DNA from: Arthrobacter sp. KBS0702
GTDB lineage: Bacteria; Actinomycetota; Actinomycetes; Actinomycetales; Micrococcaceae
Direction of reading: 5' to 3'
Assembly: GCF_005937985.2 (NCBI RefSeq)
Contig: NZ_CP042172.1
Coordinates: forward strand, 930,001 to 994,000
DNA: 64,000 nt
The position numbers and the translations under genes were made by a program. Within the stretch, counting starts at the first letter, position 1, and every line of letters starts with the position of its first letter. The notes below the pieces were generated by a model. It had not been told where the DNA came from. It worked only from the letters and a program-made list of their open reading frames with translations, and ran no database searches. This document shows, one piece after another, positions 18,298-26,453 of this stretch.

Positions 18298-19044
18298 GTG
18301 GACGAGAACCGAGTGGACACCCCCCAAGCCGGGAACCCCGTCGAGGGGGCACCGGCCACAGCGGCTGAGGCTTCACGCCGACCAACGGCCCGCGACCTCG
18401 ACGTCCTCAGCCGACAGCTGGGCCGGCCGGTGCGCGACGTCGTCGAGATCCCGGCCCGCTGCGTGTGCGGCAACCCCCTCGTGGCGGCCACCTCGCCGCG
18501 GCTCAGCAACGGCACGCCGTTCCCCACCACCTTCTACCTGACCCACCCGGTCATCACCTCAGCCGTGTCGCGGCTTGAAGCCGCCGGGCTGATGAACGAG
18601 ATGAACGACCGGCTCGGGTCCGACGCCGAACTGGCAGCCGGCTACCGCGCCGCGCACGAAGCCTACCTGCAGTCCCGCGCCGAGATCGGGGCCCGGTCCG
18701 GCATCGGGTCAGTGCCGGAGATCGACGGCGTCTCCGCCGGAGGCATGCCCACCCGCGTCAAGTGCCTGCACGTCCTGGTGGGCCACTCGCTCGCGGCCGG
18801 ACCCGGCGTCAACCCGCTCGGCGACGAGGCCATCGCCGGCATCAGCCAGTGGTGGACGCGTGAGCGCTGCTACTGCGACGGCGCCTGGGACACCGGGGGA
18901 GAGGCCCCCTCGCGGGACCTGAGCCGGCACGGACCGCAGGGGCTTCCGGACATCGTTGGCCGGCCCGCCCCGGTCCGGAAGGCCCGCGCGGAGACCCCCG
19001 CCGCAGGCGAGGACGCAGCAACCGACACCGGGGCCGGGCAGTGA
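18298..19044 (+). CDS. DUF501 domain protein
   Basis: A 248-residue cytoplasmic protein of unknown function, mostly the DUF501 domain. Visible features are a conserved RCVCGNPLV segment, PFPTTFYLTHP, the TRVKCLHVLVGHSLA stretch and C-terminal RCYCDGAW, so cysteines and histidines could bind metal. It is regularly found between ftsB and ppx in actinobacteria, as here. GTG 18298 is chosen because AGGAAGG lies about 10 nt upstream; GTG 18313 is also possible. It overlaps ppx by GTGA. Confidence 0.8.
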   Translation: MDENRVDTPQAGNPVEGAPATAAEASRRPTARDLDVLSRQLGRPVRDVVEIPARCVCGNPLVAATSPRLSNGTPFPTTFYLTHPVITSAVSRLEAAGLMNEMNDRLGSDAELAAGYRAAHEAYLQSRAEIGARSGIGSVPEIDGVSAGGMPTRVKCLHVLVGHSLAAGPGVNPLGDEAIAGISQWWTRERCYCDGAWDTGGEAPSRDLSRHGPQGLPDIVGRPAPVRKARAETPAAGEDAATDTGAGQ

Positions 19045-19991
19045 GCCGCGTGGCCGCCATCGACTGCGGCACCAACTCCATCCGGCTCCTGATCGCCGAC
19101 GTGGCCGAATCCGCCGGCACCTCGCCCAGACTCACCGACGTCGTGCGCGAGATGCGCGTGGTCCGGCTCGGCCAGGGCGTCGACGCCACCGGGGAATTCG
19201 CCCAGGAAGCGCTGGAGCGCACCCTCGACGCGACCCGCGACTATGCCGAGCTGATCCGCCGCCACGGCGCCGGCAAGGTCCGTTTCGTGGCCACCTCTGC
19301 GACCCGGGACGCCCGCAACCGGCAGGTCTTCATCGACGGTGTCCGCGAACTTCTCGGCATCGAACCCGAAGTGATCAGCGGCGACGAGGAAGCCGCCCTG
19401 TCGTTCGCCGGAGCCAGCAGCGTCCTGCCCTCGCGGGGCAAGGACCCGGTGCTCGTGGTGGACTTGGGAGGCGGAAGCACCGAATTCGTACTCGGCGACG
19501 CCGACGGCGTCATCGCCGCCAAGTCGGTCGACGTCGGCTGCGTCCGGATGACCGAACGGCACCTGGTGGGCGACCCGCCCACGGCCGGGCAGATCGCCGC
19601 CGCGGAGGCCGACGTCGACGCCGCCATCAGCCACGCGGCGCTGACGGTTCCGCTGGACCGTGCCACCGCCGTGATCGGCGTGGCAGGGTCCGTCACCACC
19701 ATCACCGCCCACGCACTGAAGCTGGCGGAGTACTCCCCGGCTGCTATCCACGGCACGGAACTGGACCTCGCCACCGCCCGGGAGGCATGCACTTCCCTGC
19801 TGGAGATGACCCGGCAGCACCGGGCTGCCCTGCCGTACATGCACCCCGGGCGCGTTGACGTGATCGGTGCCGGCGGCCTCGTCTGGCGGCGCGTGCTGGA
19901 ACGGATGGCGGACGCCACCAACGGGCGGATCACGTCGGCCATTACCAGTGAACACGATATTCTTGACGGGATTGCCCTGAGCATCAGCTAG
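19041..19991 (+). CDS. ppx: Exopolyphosphatase Ppx/GppA family
   Basis: A 316-residue ASKHA-fold phosphatase that shortens polyphosphate or hydrolyses pppGpp. The phosphate loops AIDCGTNSIRLLIAD at residues 5-19 and VVDLGGGSTEFV at about 140-151 are intact, with TSATRDARN between. It has only the short two-lobe core, like the mycobacterial short Ppx proteins, and no C-terminal HD-like domain. The GTG start overlaps the DUF501 stop, so the two are translationally coupled. Confidence 0.88.
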   Translation: MSRVAAIDCGTNSIRLLIADVAESAGTSPRLTDVVREMRVVRLGQGVDATGEFAQEALERTLDATRDYAELIRRHGAGKVRFVATSATRDARNRQVFIDGVRELLGIEPEVISGDEEAALSFAGASSVLPSRGKDPVLVVDLGGGSTEFVLGDADGVIAAKSVDVGCVRMTERHLVGDPPTAGQIAAAEADVDAAISHAALTVPLDRATAVIGVAGSVTTITAHALKLAEYSPAAIHGTELDLATAREACTSLLEMTRQHRAALPYMHPGRVDVIGAGGLVWRRVLERMADATNGRITSAITSEHDILDGIALSIS

Positions 19992-20117
19992 CTTTTGCGC
20001 CCGGACCGGCAGTGTCCACCAGCGCAGCGCCCACCCAGGCAGTGCCTGCCGCCACCGCCGCCGGAGGCAGCCGCCACCGACTGCCGCGCCCGCAGACATA
20101 CCGCCGATTGGACCCGA

Positions 20118-21521
20118 ATGACCAGAGCAACAGCCCGGCACCGCCGGACCGCCTCCGCGTTGATGGCTTTGGCCCTGGCCGGGTGCAGCACCGCGGGAGC
20201 TTTGTCGCTGGCCCCGGCGGCCCACGCGGACGCCACCCGGGACAAGGAATACTGGCTCGCCGAATCCGGCATCACCAAAGCCTGGGACGTCTCGAAGGGC
20301 GCCAACGTCAAGGTCGCCGTGATCGACAGCGGCGTGGACGGCAAACACCCGGACCTCAAGGGCGTGCTGGCCGGGGGAGCGGACGTCTCCGGCGCGGGGG
20401 CCGCCGACGGCCAGAAGAGCATCGGAGCCAAGCCCGAACACGGCACGCTCGTGGCGACGATGCTGGCCGGCCGCGGACACCAGCCGGCCGGAGCCAGTGC
20501 CAGCCCAAGCCCCAGCCCCAGCCCCAGCCCCAGCCCAACGCCCGGGACCGGCGTCGGCTCCGACGGGATCGTGGGTGTCGCCCCGGAGGCCCAAATCCTG
20601 TCCGTGTCCACCTGGCTGGGGTCGGCCAACCCGGGCGGCAAGAGCGACCAGGACCAGATTCCCGCCGCGGTCCGCTGGGCCGTGGACAACGGGGCCCGCG
20701 TCATCAATATCTCGCTCGGCAGCACCGCCCCGGAGTGGCCACAAAGCTGGGATGCGGCGTTCCTGTACGCCGAGCAAAAGGACGTGGTGATCGTCGCCGC
20801 GGCCGGCAACCGCGTCGGCGGGAACATCCAGGTGGGGGCGCCGGCAACCATTCCCGGTGTGCTGACGGTGGCCGGCCTGGACCGCAAGGGCGTCGCCAGC
20901 ATCGACTCGTCCTCCCAGGGCATCAGCATCGGCGTCGCCGCCCCGGCCGAGAACCTGGTGGGCGGCATGCCCGGCGGCGGCTATGCCGAGTGGGCCGGAA
21001 CCTCCGGCGCCACCCCCATCGTGGCCGGCGTGGCGGCCCTGATCCGCTCCAAGTGGCCGGACATGTCAGCCAGCCAGGTCATCAACCGGATTGTCAGCAC
21101 CGCAAAGGACGCCGGGCTTCCGGGAAAGGACCCGCTGTACGGCTTCGGCGTGCTTGACGCCGAGGCTGCGCTGAAGGCCGATGTTCCGGAAAGCGCGGTC
21201 AACCCGCTGGGGTCGATCTCGGACTGGATCCGGGTCCACCGGCGCGGCAACCCGGTCAGTTCGGCGCCCGCTGCCCTGCCCAGCCCCTCCAGCGCGGCAC
21301 CGACGCTGCCCGAGGCGACCATGCCGGTCGCGGAGGCTCCATCACCGGCCGACAGCGCCGTCCCGGCGATGGTGGTGCTCGGCTTCGGCGGACTCTTTGT
21401 ATGCATTATCGCCGGGGCCGCCATCCAGCTCCGGAGGGCAGCCCGCGCAGCCTCCGCGCCGCCCGGCGGCCCCGAAACGGGCGCCTTGGATTCGGTGGAG
21501 TCGGGGAGCCCGGGGAGTTAG
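20118..21521 (+). CDS. Mycosin-like S8 subtilisin-family protease, membrane anchored
   Basis: A 467-residue exported serine protease. The catalytic triad is complete: Asp70 in AVIDSGVD, His108 in EHGTLVAT and Ser296 in GTSGATP, with oxyanion Asn231. A signal peptide ends near AHADA; LAGC at 20-23 also resembles a lipobox, so cleavage is ambiguous. An SPSPSP linker (about 128-143) interrupts the catalytic domain, and a C-terminal helix plus a basic tail anchors it. This plan is that of type VII secretion mycosins, but no ESX gene is nearby. ATG 20118 is chosen for the signal peptide. Confidence 0.82.
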   Translation: MTRATARHRRTASALMALALAGCSTAGALSLAPAAHADATRDKEYWLAESGITKAWDVSKGANVKVAVIDSGVDGKHPDLKGVLAGGADVSGAGAADGQKSIGAKPEHGTLVATMLAGRGHQPAGASASPSPSPSPSPSPTPGTGVGSDGIVGVAPEAQILSVSTWLGSANPGGKSDQDQIPAAVRWAVDNGARVINISLGSTAPEWPQSWDAAFLYAEQKDVVIVAAAGNRVGGNIQVGAPATIPGVLTVAGLDRKGVASIDSSSQGISIGVAAPAENLVGGMPGGGYAEWAGTSGATPIVAGVAALIRSKWPDMSASQVINRIVSTAKDAGLPGKDPLYGFGVLDAEAALKADVPESAVNPLGSISDWIRVHRRGNPVSSAPAALPSPSSAAPTLPEATMPVAEAPSPADSAVPAMVVLGFGGLFVCIIAGAAIQLRRAARAASAPPGGPETGALDSVESGSPGS

Positions 21522-21535
21522 TGAAGTTTTTCACA
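21520..21535. promoter_or_regulatory. CRP/GlxR-like site before ndh
   Basis: AGTGA-AGTTTT-TCACA matches the TGTGA-N6-TCACA consensus at nine of ten fixed bases. Its centre is about 28 bp before the inferred start of ndh, a position that would overlap polymerase contacts. Confidence 0.45.
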
Positions 21536-21543
21536 AACTACGG

Positions 21544-21556
21544 TATTCTTGACGCA
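21544..21556 (+). promoter_or_regulatory. -10 element, leaderless ndh
   Basis: TATTCT at 21544-21549 is 6 nt before the ATG at 21556. Confidence 0.6.
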
Positions 21557-23022
21557 TGGCATCCACCCCTCAGCTCCAGGACCGTCCCAGGGTACTCGTC
21601 GTCGGCGGCGGGTACGTCGGCCTGTACGTAGCCCTCAAACTGCAGAAGAAGATCGCGAACGCCGGCGGCATCGTCACCGTCGTCGATCCCCTGCCCTACA
21701 TGACCTACCAGCCCTTCCTCCCCGAAGTGGCCGGCGGCAACATCGAGGCACGCCACGCCGTCGTCTCGCACCGCCAGCACCTCAAGCAGACCGAACTGAT
21801 CCAGGGCCGCGTCACCTCGATCGACCACGCCAACCGCACAGCCGTGGTGGCACCGTCCGACGGCGGCGAGAACTTCGAGATTCCCTACTTCGACGTCGTG
21901 CTCGCCGCCGGTGCGATCACCCGCACGTTCCCGATCAAGGGCCTCGCGGACAAGGGCATCGGCCTGAAGACCATCGAGGAAGCCGTCGCCCTGCGCAACG
22001 GTGTCCTGGAGCGCATCGAAACCGGTTCGCTCATGACCGACCCGGTCGAACGCGCCCGCGCCCTGACCTTCGTCGTCGTCGGCGGCGGCTTCGCCGGCAT
22101 CGAATGCATCACCGAAATGGAAGACCTGGCCCGGGCCGCGGTCAAGAACAACCCGCGCGTCAAGCAGGAGGAAGTCCGCTTCGTCCTGGTCGAGGCCATG
22201 GGCCGGATCATGCCCGAGGTCACGGCCAAGCAGGCCGAATGGGTTGTCGAGCACCTGCGCAGCCGCGGCATCGAGGTGCTGCTCAACACCTCGCTGGACA
22301 ACGCCGAGGGCTCGCTGAAGCTCATAAACCTCCCGGACAAGACGCCCGCGCAGGAATTCGAATCGGACACCCTCGTCTGGACCGCCGGCGTGCAGGCCAA
22401 CCCGATGGTCCGCTCCACCGACTTCCCGCTCGAGCCCCGCGGCCGCGTCCGCGTCCTCCCCGACCTCCGCATCTCCGGCGACGAAGGCATCATCGAGAAC
22501 GCCTGGGCCGCCGGCGACATCGCCGCCGTGCCTGACCTCACCGGCAGCGGCCTGCCCGACGGCACCTGCGTCCCGAACGCCCAGCACGCGCTGCGCCAGG
22601 CCAAGCGCCTCGCCAAGAACCTGTGGGCCTCCCGGTGGGAGAAGGAACTCAAGGACTACAAGCACAAGAACCTGGGCGCCGTCGCCGGCTTCGGCGAATG
22701 GAAGGGTGTTGCCAACATCAACCTCATCGGCCGGATCGGTCTTAAGGGACCGCTCGCCTGGCTGGCGCACCGCGGCTACCACGGCCTGGCCATGCCAACC
22801 GTGGAGCGCAAGATCCGTGTGATCTCCGGCTGGTTCTGGCAGCTCTTCCTGGGCCGCGACACCACCCAGTTGATGGACCTCGACAACCCGCGCGGCGCCT
22901 TCGAGGCCGCGGCGAAGCCGGCTCCGAAGCCGGCTGAGGCTCCGCCTGCGGCCCCCGCCGCGCCGGCGGCCGACAAGCCTGCCGAGGCACCCAAGCAGAC
23001 TGTTGTGGCCGACTCCAAGTAG
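21556..23022 (+). CDS. ndh: Type II NADH dehydrogenase (NDH-2)
   Basis: A 488-residue peripheral membrane flavoprotein that oxidises NADH and reduces menaquinone without pumping protons. The FAD fold starts VLVVGGGYVGLYVAL at about 13-27; the NADH-binding motif VVVGGGFAGIE is near 174-184; AAGDIAAVPD is the second FAD contact near 316-325. A hydrophobic/amphipathic C-terminal part (ISGWFWQLFLG) attaches to the membrane, followed by a Pro/Ala tail. The gene is monocistronic with its own promoter, a CRP-like site and a terminator. Confidence 0.92.
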   Translation: MASTPQLQDRPRVLVVGGGYVGLYVALKLQKKIANAGGIVTVVDPLPYMTYQPFLPEVAGGNIEARHAVVSHRQHLKQTELIQGRVTSIDHANRTAVVAPSDGGENFEIPYFDVVLAAGAITRTFPIKGLADKGIGLKTIEEAVALRNGVLERIETGSLMTDPVERARALTFVVVGGGFAGIECITEMEDLARAAVKNNPRVKQEEVRFVLVEAMGRIMPEVTAKQAEWVVEHLRSRGIEVLLNTSLDNAEGSLKLINLPDKTPAQEFESDTLVWTAGVQANPMVRSTDFPLEPRGRVRVLPDLRISGDEGIIENAWAAGDIAAVPDLTGSGLPDGTCVPNAQHALRQAKRLAKNLWASRWEKELKDYKHKNLGAVAGFGEWKGVANINLIGRIGLKGPLAWLAHRGYHGLAMPTVERKIRVISGWFWQLFLGRDTTQLMDLDNPRGAFEAAAKPAPKPAEAPPAAPAAPAADKPAEAPKQTVVADSK

Positions 23023-23034
23023 TCGCCAGCAGCC

Positions 23035-23082
23035 CGACGACGGCGGCCGTTCCCTTCTGCGGGAACGGCCGCCGTCGTCGTT
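23035..23082 (+). terminator. Terminator after ndh
   Basis: Arms of 20 nt (CGACGACGGCGGCCGTTCCC and its complement) flank a 6-nt loop, with a weak T-rich tail. Confidence 0.75.
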
Positions 23083-23137
23083 GGTGGCGTTGTCGTGGGT
23101 GGTGGCCCGGATTGGCCGGCGGGCGGGCGTCCCCGCC

Positions 23138-23150
23138 TAGACTTGGCCCA
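23138..23150 (+). promoter_or_regulatory. -10 element, leaderless ACT-GNAT gene
   Basis: TAGACT at 23138-23143 is 6 nt before ATG 23150. Confidence 0.55.
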
Positions 23151-24127
23151 TGACTCCTGCTGAGAAGGACCTGCACACGCTGCTCGCAACCATGCGGCCG
23201 GTAATCCGCGAGGGCGAATACGTCTATGCCCTTTGGCCGCACGGCAAACCGCTGGCCGGTCACATCGCGGCGGCCGTCCGTGAAGCCGAGGGCCTGACCG
23301 TGGTGCTGCCGCGGGACGACGCCGATGCAATGGGTCTGAAGTACGACTTCGTGGCCGCCTGGATCACCCTGCAGGTGCACTCCTCGCTGGAGGCCGTCGG
23401 GCTCACCGCCGCCGTTAGCGCAGCCCTGACCGAGGCAAAGATCAGCTGCAACGTCCTCGCCGGGTTCCACCACGACCACCTGCTGGTTCCCGTGGCCGAC
23501 GCCGAGCGTGCGCTCGAGGTCCTCCACGAGCTCTCCGCGGGCAGCCGGAGCGCGAACGGCGGCGCCCAGCAGCCCGCGCCCACCCTCGTGCTCCGGACCG
23601 AGGAGCCGGCTGACCGGCCTGCCCTCCTGGCGCTCACCGCGGCGGCCTTCGCCATCTCGCCCGTCACGGGGCTGCCGGTCGAAGGGGAGCCGGAGGAGGT
23701 CGAGTTGCTGCGGCGGCTTTTTGACTGTGCGGAGTACCTGCCCGAGTTCAGCATCGTCGCTGAGCTCGACGGCGAAATCGTAGGGCACGTGATCAGCACC
23801 CGGGGGCGGGCGGGGGAGCTGGAGCTGTTGGGCCTGGGGCCCATCGGGGTGACCCCACGGCTGCAACGCCACGGGATCGGGTCGGCGCTGATGAAAGAAA
23901 CCATCGATCGGGCAAATGCGGCGGGGGAGCGGGGCATCGCCCTGCTGGGCAGCCCGGAGTACTACGCGCGGTTCGGCTTTGTGCCCTCCACCTCCCTCGG
24001 CGTGCAACCACCGGACCCGGCCTGGGGAGACCACTTCCTGCTGCTGCCGCTGGCGCTCTGGCCCGGCGGCGTCAGCGGAGCCTTCCGCTACGCCGAGCCC
24101 TTTGGCGTACCGCCAGCCGCCGCGTAG
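23150..24127 (+). CDS. ACT-domain (DUF2241-like) and GNAT N-acetyltransferase fusion
   Basis: A 325-residue two-domain cytoplasmic protein. Residues about 1-130 resemble the ACT/DUF2241 family, with TVVLPRDDADAMGL, AWITLQVHSSLEAVGLTAA and ISCNVLAGFHHDHLLVP. After a short linker, about 142-320 is a GNAT domain like YhbS, with GLGPIGVTPRLQRHGIGSAL as the acetyl-CoA loop and SPEYYARFGF. ACT domains often bind amino acids, so the acetyltransferase may be ligand-gated; that and the substrate are inference. The start is fixed by the leaderless -10. Confidence 0.8.
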   Translation: MTPAEKDLHTLLATMRPVIREGEYVYALWPHGKPLAGHIAAAVREAEGLTVVLPRDDADAMGLKYDFVAAWITLQVHSSLEAVGLTAAVSAALTEAKISCNVLAGFHHDHLLVPVADAERALEVLHELSAGSRSANGGAQQPAPTLVLRTEEPADRPALLALTAAAFAISPVTGLPVEGEPEEVELLRRLFDCAEYLPEFSIVAELDGEIVGHVISTRGRAGELELLGLGPIGVTPRLQRHGIGSALMKETIDRANAAGERGIALLGSPEYYARFGFVPSTSLGVQPPDPAWGDHFLLLPLALWPGGVSGAFRYAEPFGVPPAAA

Positions 24128-24142
24128 CGGCCCGGCCCGGGA

Positions 24143-24155
24143 TACCATTGACCGG
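24143..24155 (+). promoter_or_regulatory. Candidate -10 of the tRNA gene
   Basis: TACCAT at 24143-24148 would start transcription just before the tRNA 5' end at 24158. Confidence 0.35.
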
Positions 24156-24157
24156 GC

Positions 24158-24231
24158 GCCCCAGTAGCCCAATTGGCAGAGGCAGCGGACTTAAAATCCG
24201 CGTGTTGTGGGTTCGAGTCCCACCTGGGGCA
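24158..24231 (+). tRNA. tRNA with UAA anticodon (leucine by anticodon)
   Basis: A complete cloverleaf: acceptor GCCCCAG/CTGGGGC, D arm GCCC..GGC, anticodon stem GCGGA/TCCGC with loop CTTAAAA (anticodon TAA), T arm GTGGG-TTCGAGT-CCCAC and discriminator A. CCA is not encoded. The variable region is only five bases (GTGTT), whereas leucine tRNAs normally have a long variable arm, so the amino-acid identity rests on the anticodon and A73 only. UUA codons are rare in DNA of this composition. Confidence 0.85.
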
Positions 24232-24337
24232 CACACGGTGAGCGTCCGTCTCACGCGGCGCTTTTGACTTGCACATTTTCGCCACATATGTTTGTCCAGT
24301 TCCTCCCAATCCCCCCGACGGCAGGGGAACATCAAAG

Positions 24338-24382
24338 ACGCCCCCGCACCACGGTCGCAATGACCGGTGCGGGGGCGTTTTC
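24338..24382 (+). terminator. Terminator downstream of the tRNA
   Basis: ACGCCCCCGCACC pairs with GGTGCGGGGGCGT, with inner GGTC/GACC and a TTTT tail. It is in the 416-bp gap between tRNA and livK; apart from this and the livK promoter I see nothing coding in that gap. Confidence 0.8.
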
Positions 24383-24534
24383 GCGGGCAGCCACGGCAGG
24401 CCAGCGGGCCCGAGGAGGGCCGCGTCCCCCGATGCCAGTGGCGGCAGGCGGCGTCGGCCTCCGGAGGCGCCTGAGGCGAGGGGAGGCGCCCATTCCCTCG
24501 CCTGATTCCCACCATGCAACGAGTGTTATAAGGA

Positions 24535-24550
24535 TGTGACCGTAGTCACT
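24535..24550. promoter_or_regulatory. CRP/GlxR-like palindrome before livK
   Basis: TGTGA-CCGTAG-TCACT contains the perfect GTGAC-N4-GTCAC palindrome. Its centre is about 42 bp before the inferred livK start point, where class II activators bind. Confidence 0.55.
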
Positions 24551-24585
24551 TATTTTCGCGCGGAATTTGCACTAGCTTGAAACTA
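24550..24585 (+). promoter_or_regulatory. Candidate livK promoter
   Basis: TTATTT (24550-24555) and TAGCTT (24573-24578) are 17 bp apart. The poor -35 fits a promoter needing an activator. The start would be near 24585. Confidence 0.4.
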
Positions 24586-24649
24586 AATCAGGAACACCTG
24601 ATCTTTCGCGTCAAAGGCCGTTCGCACCTTTCGATCGAGGAGATTTTTT

Positions 24650-26005
24650 ATGACTTCACTCCCCCAGGTGGCGCCGCGCATCGCTAAGCTCACAGCGCTT
24701 AGCATCGGCGTCGCCCTTCTGGCAACGGCTTGTGGCGGTTCGTCCACGCCGTCGTCTTCCGGTTCGGGTTCGGCATCAGCGCAGGCCGGCGGTATCTCTT
24801 GCCCGGCTCCCAGTGCAACCGGGGGCGCCACCAGCTCGGCCAGCGCGGCAGGTGCGGTGCCTGCTTCCTCGACCACCACCCCGACGCCGCTCAAGCTCGG
24901 CTCGCTGCTGCCGACCACCGGCTCCCTCGCCTTCCTCGGCCCGCCCGAAATCGCGGGCGTTAACCTCGGTATCAAGGAGATCAACGACGCCGGCGGCGTG
25001 CTGGGCAAGCCCGTCGAGGTGATCCACCGCGACTCCGGCGACACCAAGACTGACATCGCCACCCAGTCCACCTCCGCGCTCCTGGGCCAGGGCGTCAGCG
25101 CCATCATCGGCGCCGCCTCCTCCGGCGTCTCCAAGACCGTGATCAACCAGATCACCGGTGCCGGCGTTATCCAGTTCTCACCGGCCAACACCTCGCCGGA
25201 CTTCACCACCTGGGACGACAAGGGCCTCTACTGGCGCACCGCCCCGTCCGATGTGCTGCAGGGCAAGGTCCTCGGCAACTACATGACCACCTGTGGTGCA
25301 CAGACCGTCGGCATGATCGTCCTGAACGACGCATACGGCACCGGCCTGGCCAAGAACGTGCAGGCGGCGGTTGAAGCTGCTGGCGGCAAGGTTGTGGCGC
25401 AGGAACTCTTCAACGAAGGCGACTCGCAGTTCTCCAGCCAGGTGGACAAGGTCCTCGCGGCCAAGCCGGATGCCATTGCCCTGATCACCTTCGACCAGGC
25501 CAAGAGCATCGTTCCGCTGATGACGGGCAAGGGCGTCAAGCCCACCCAGATCTTCATGGTGGACGGCAACATGTCCGACTACAGCAAGGACTTCAAGCCC
25601 GGCACCCTGAAGGGCGCCCAGGGCACCATCCCGGGCACCTTCGCCAAGGATGACTTCAAGAAGAAGCTCCTCGCGATCGACCCCGCGCTCAAGGATTACA
25701 GCTACGCAGGCGAGTCCTACGATGCCGTGAACCTGATCGCACTGGCGGCTGAGGAAGCCAAGAGCACCAAGGGCGTGGACATCGCCAAGCACCTGAAGGA
25801 TGTCTCCGAGGGCGGCGAGAAGTGCAACAACTTCGCCAGCTGTGTCACCCTGCTCCGCAACGGCAAGGACATCGACTACGACGGCCAGTCCGGCCCCGTA
25901 ACGTTCTCCGACGCCGGTGACCCGACGGAAGCCTACATCGGCATCTACGAGTTCCAGGATGACAACACCTACAAGCCCGTCAAGGAAGAGTTCGGCAAGC
26001 TGTAA
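24650..26005 (+). CDS. livK: Branched-chain amino acid ABC transporter substrate-binding lipoprotein
   Basis: A 451-residue periplasmic-binding-protein type I lipoprotein. The signal peptide ends LLATACGGS, giving a lipidated Cys at about 28, then a long Ser/Ala/Gly/Thr linker to about residue 78. KLGSLLPTTGSLAFLGPPE and GVNLGIKEINDAGGVLGKPV are the Leu/Ile/Val-receptor family start. GAGGAG lies about 8 nt before the ATG. It is encoded alone on the plus strand with a strong terminator; the rest of the transporter is on the opposite strand 4.6 kb away, but both units share a similar promoter palindrome. Confidence 0.93.
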   Translation: MTSLPQVAPRIAKLTALSIGVALLATACGGSSTPSSSGSGSASAQAGGISCPAPSATGGATSSASAAGAVPASSTTTPTPLKLGSLLPTTGSLAFLGPPEIAGVNLGIKEINDAGGVLGKPVEVIHRDSGDTKTDIATQSTSALLGQGVSAIIGAASSGVSKTVINQITGAGVIQFSPANTSPDFTTWDDKGLYWRTAPSDVLQGKVLGNYMTTCGAQTVGMIVLNDAYGTGLAKNVQAAVEAAGGKVVAQELFNEGDSQFSSQVDKVLAAKPDAIALITFDQAKSIVPLMTGKGVKPTQIFMVDGNMSDYSKDFKPGTLKGAQGTIPGTFAKDDFKKKLLAIDPALKDYSYAGESYDAVNLIALAAEEAKSTKGVDIAKHLKDVSEGGEKCNNFASCVTLLRNGKDIDYDGQSGPVTFSDAGDPTEAYIGIYEFQDDNTYKPVKEEFGKL

Positions 26006-26021
26006 AGCCGCATTCCCCTAG

Positions 26022-26068
26022 ACAAACAGGAGACCCCCGTCCAGTCCGGACGGGGGTCTCTTGTTTGT
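26022..26068 (+). terminator. Terminator after livK
   Basis: ACAAACAGGAGACCCCCGTCC pairs closely with GGACGGGGGTCTCTTGTTTGT. It is followed by about 330 bp (26069-26403) in which I see no supported gene or motif. Confidence 0.85.
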
Positions 26069-26403
26069 GGGGAGCCGGGAGGGGAGCGGCGGCGAAGGAC
26101 GCGACCGGGCCTTGGCGTCACGCACGTCAGTCTTTCGGCCTGCCCCGTTCAGCTGGACCCCGCAGAAGCGGCCCAACCCGCCGGGCGCAGGCCCAATACT
26201 CTGCTCCACGTGACGCCCGCGCCAAGGGGTGGGCTTGATGTCGCTGGGCCGGCGATGCAGTCTCGTTGGCGCTGCGGAACCGGTCTTGCGCTGCGGATTC
26301 AGACGAGGGCTACCCGGATCCGCGGTGCGGCTGTCCGGAACCGGTGCGGAAGTGGCCGCCGGAGCCCAAGGGCTTACCGGGCCTCCCGGCGCTCCGACAC
26401 GCA

Positions 26404-26435
26404 GAAGGGCCGCCACCGGCTGGTGACGGCCCTTC
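26404..26435. terminator. Hairpin between the convergent livK and livF ends
   Basis: GAAGGGCCGCCACC and GGTGACGGCCCTTC pair with one mismatch around a GGCT loop, 18 bp past the livF stop. No long T-run, so it may act as a processing or pausing site. Confidence 0.6.
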
Positions 26436-26453
26436 CTGGACTGCTGTGGCGGT

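Noticed and set aside
20118..21521. A type VII secretion locus around the mycosin-like protease
   Set aside because: None of the neighbours resembles EccB/C/D/E or WXG100 proteins.
24072..24519. Minus-strand frames over the tRNA and following gap (for example one ending in a CAPGGTRTHN-type string)
   Set aside because: This string is the well-known false translation of the tRNA antisense strand; no ribosome binding site or domain supports a gene.
26069..26403. Open frames on both strands between livK and livF
   Set aside because: No start signals, no domain, and codon bias is inconsistent; the gap is treated as non-coding.
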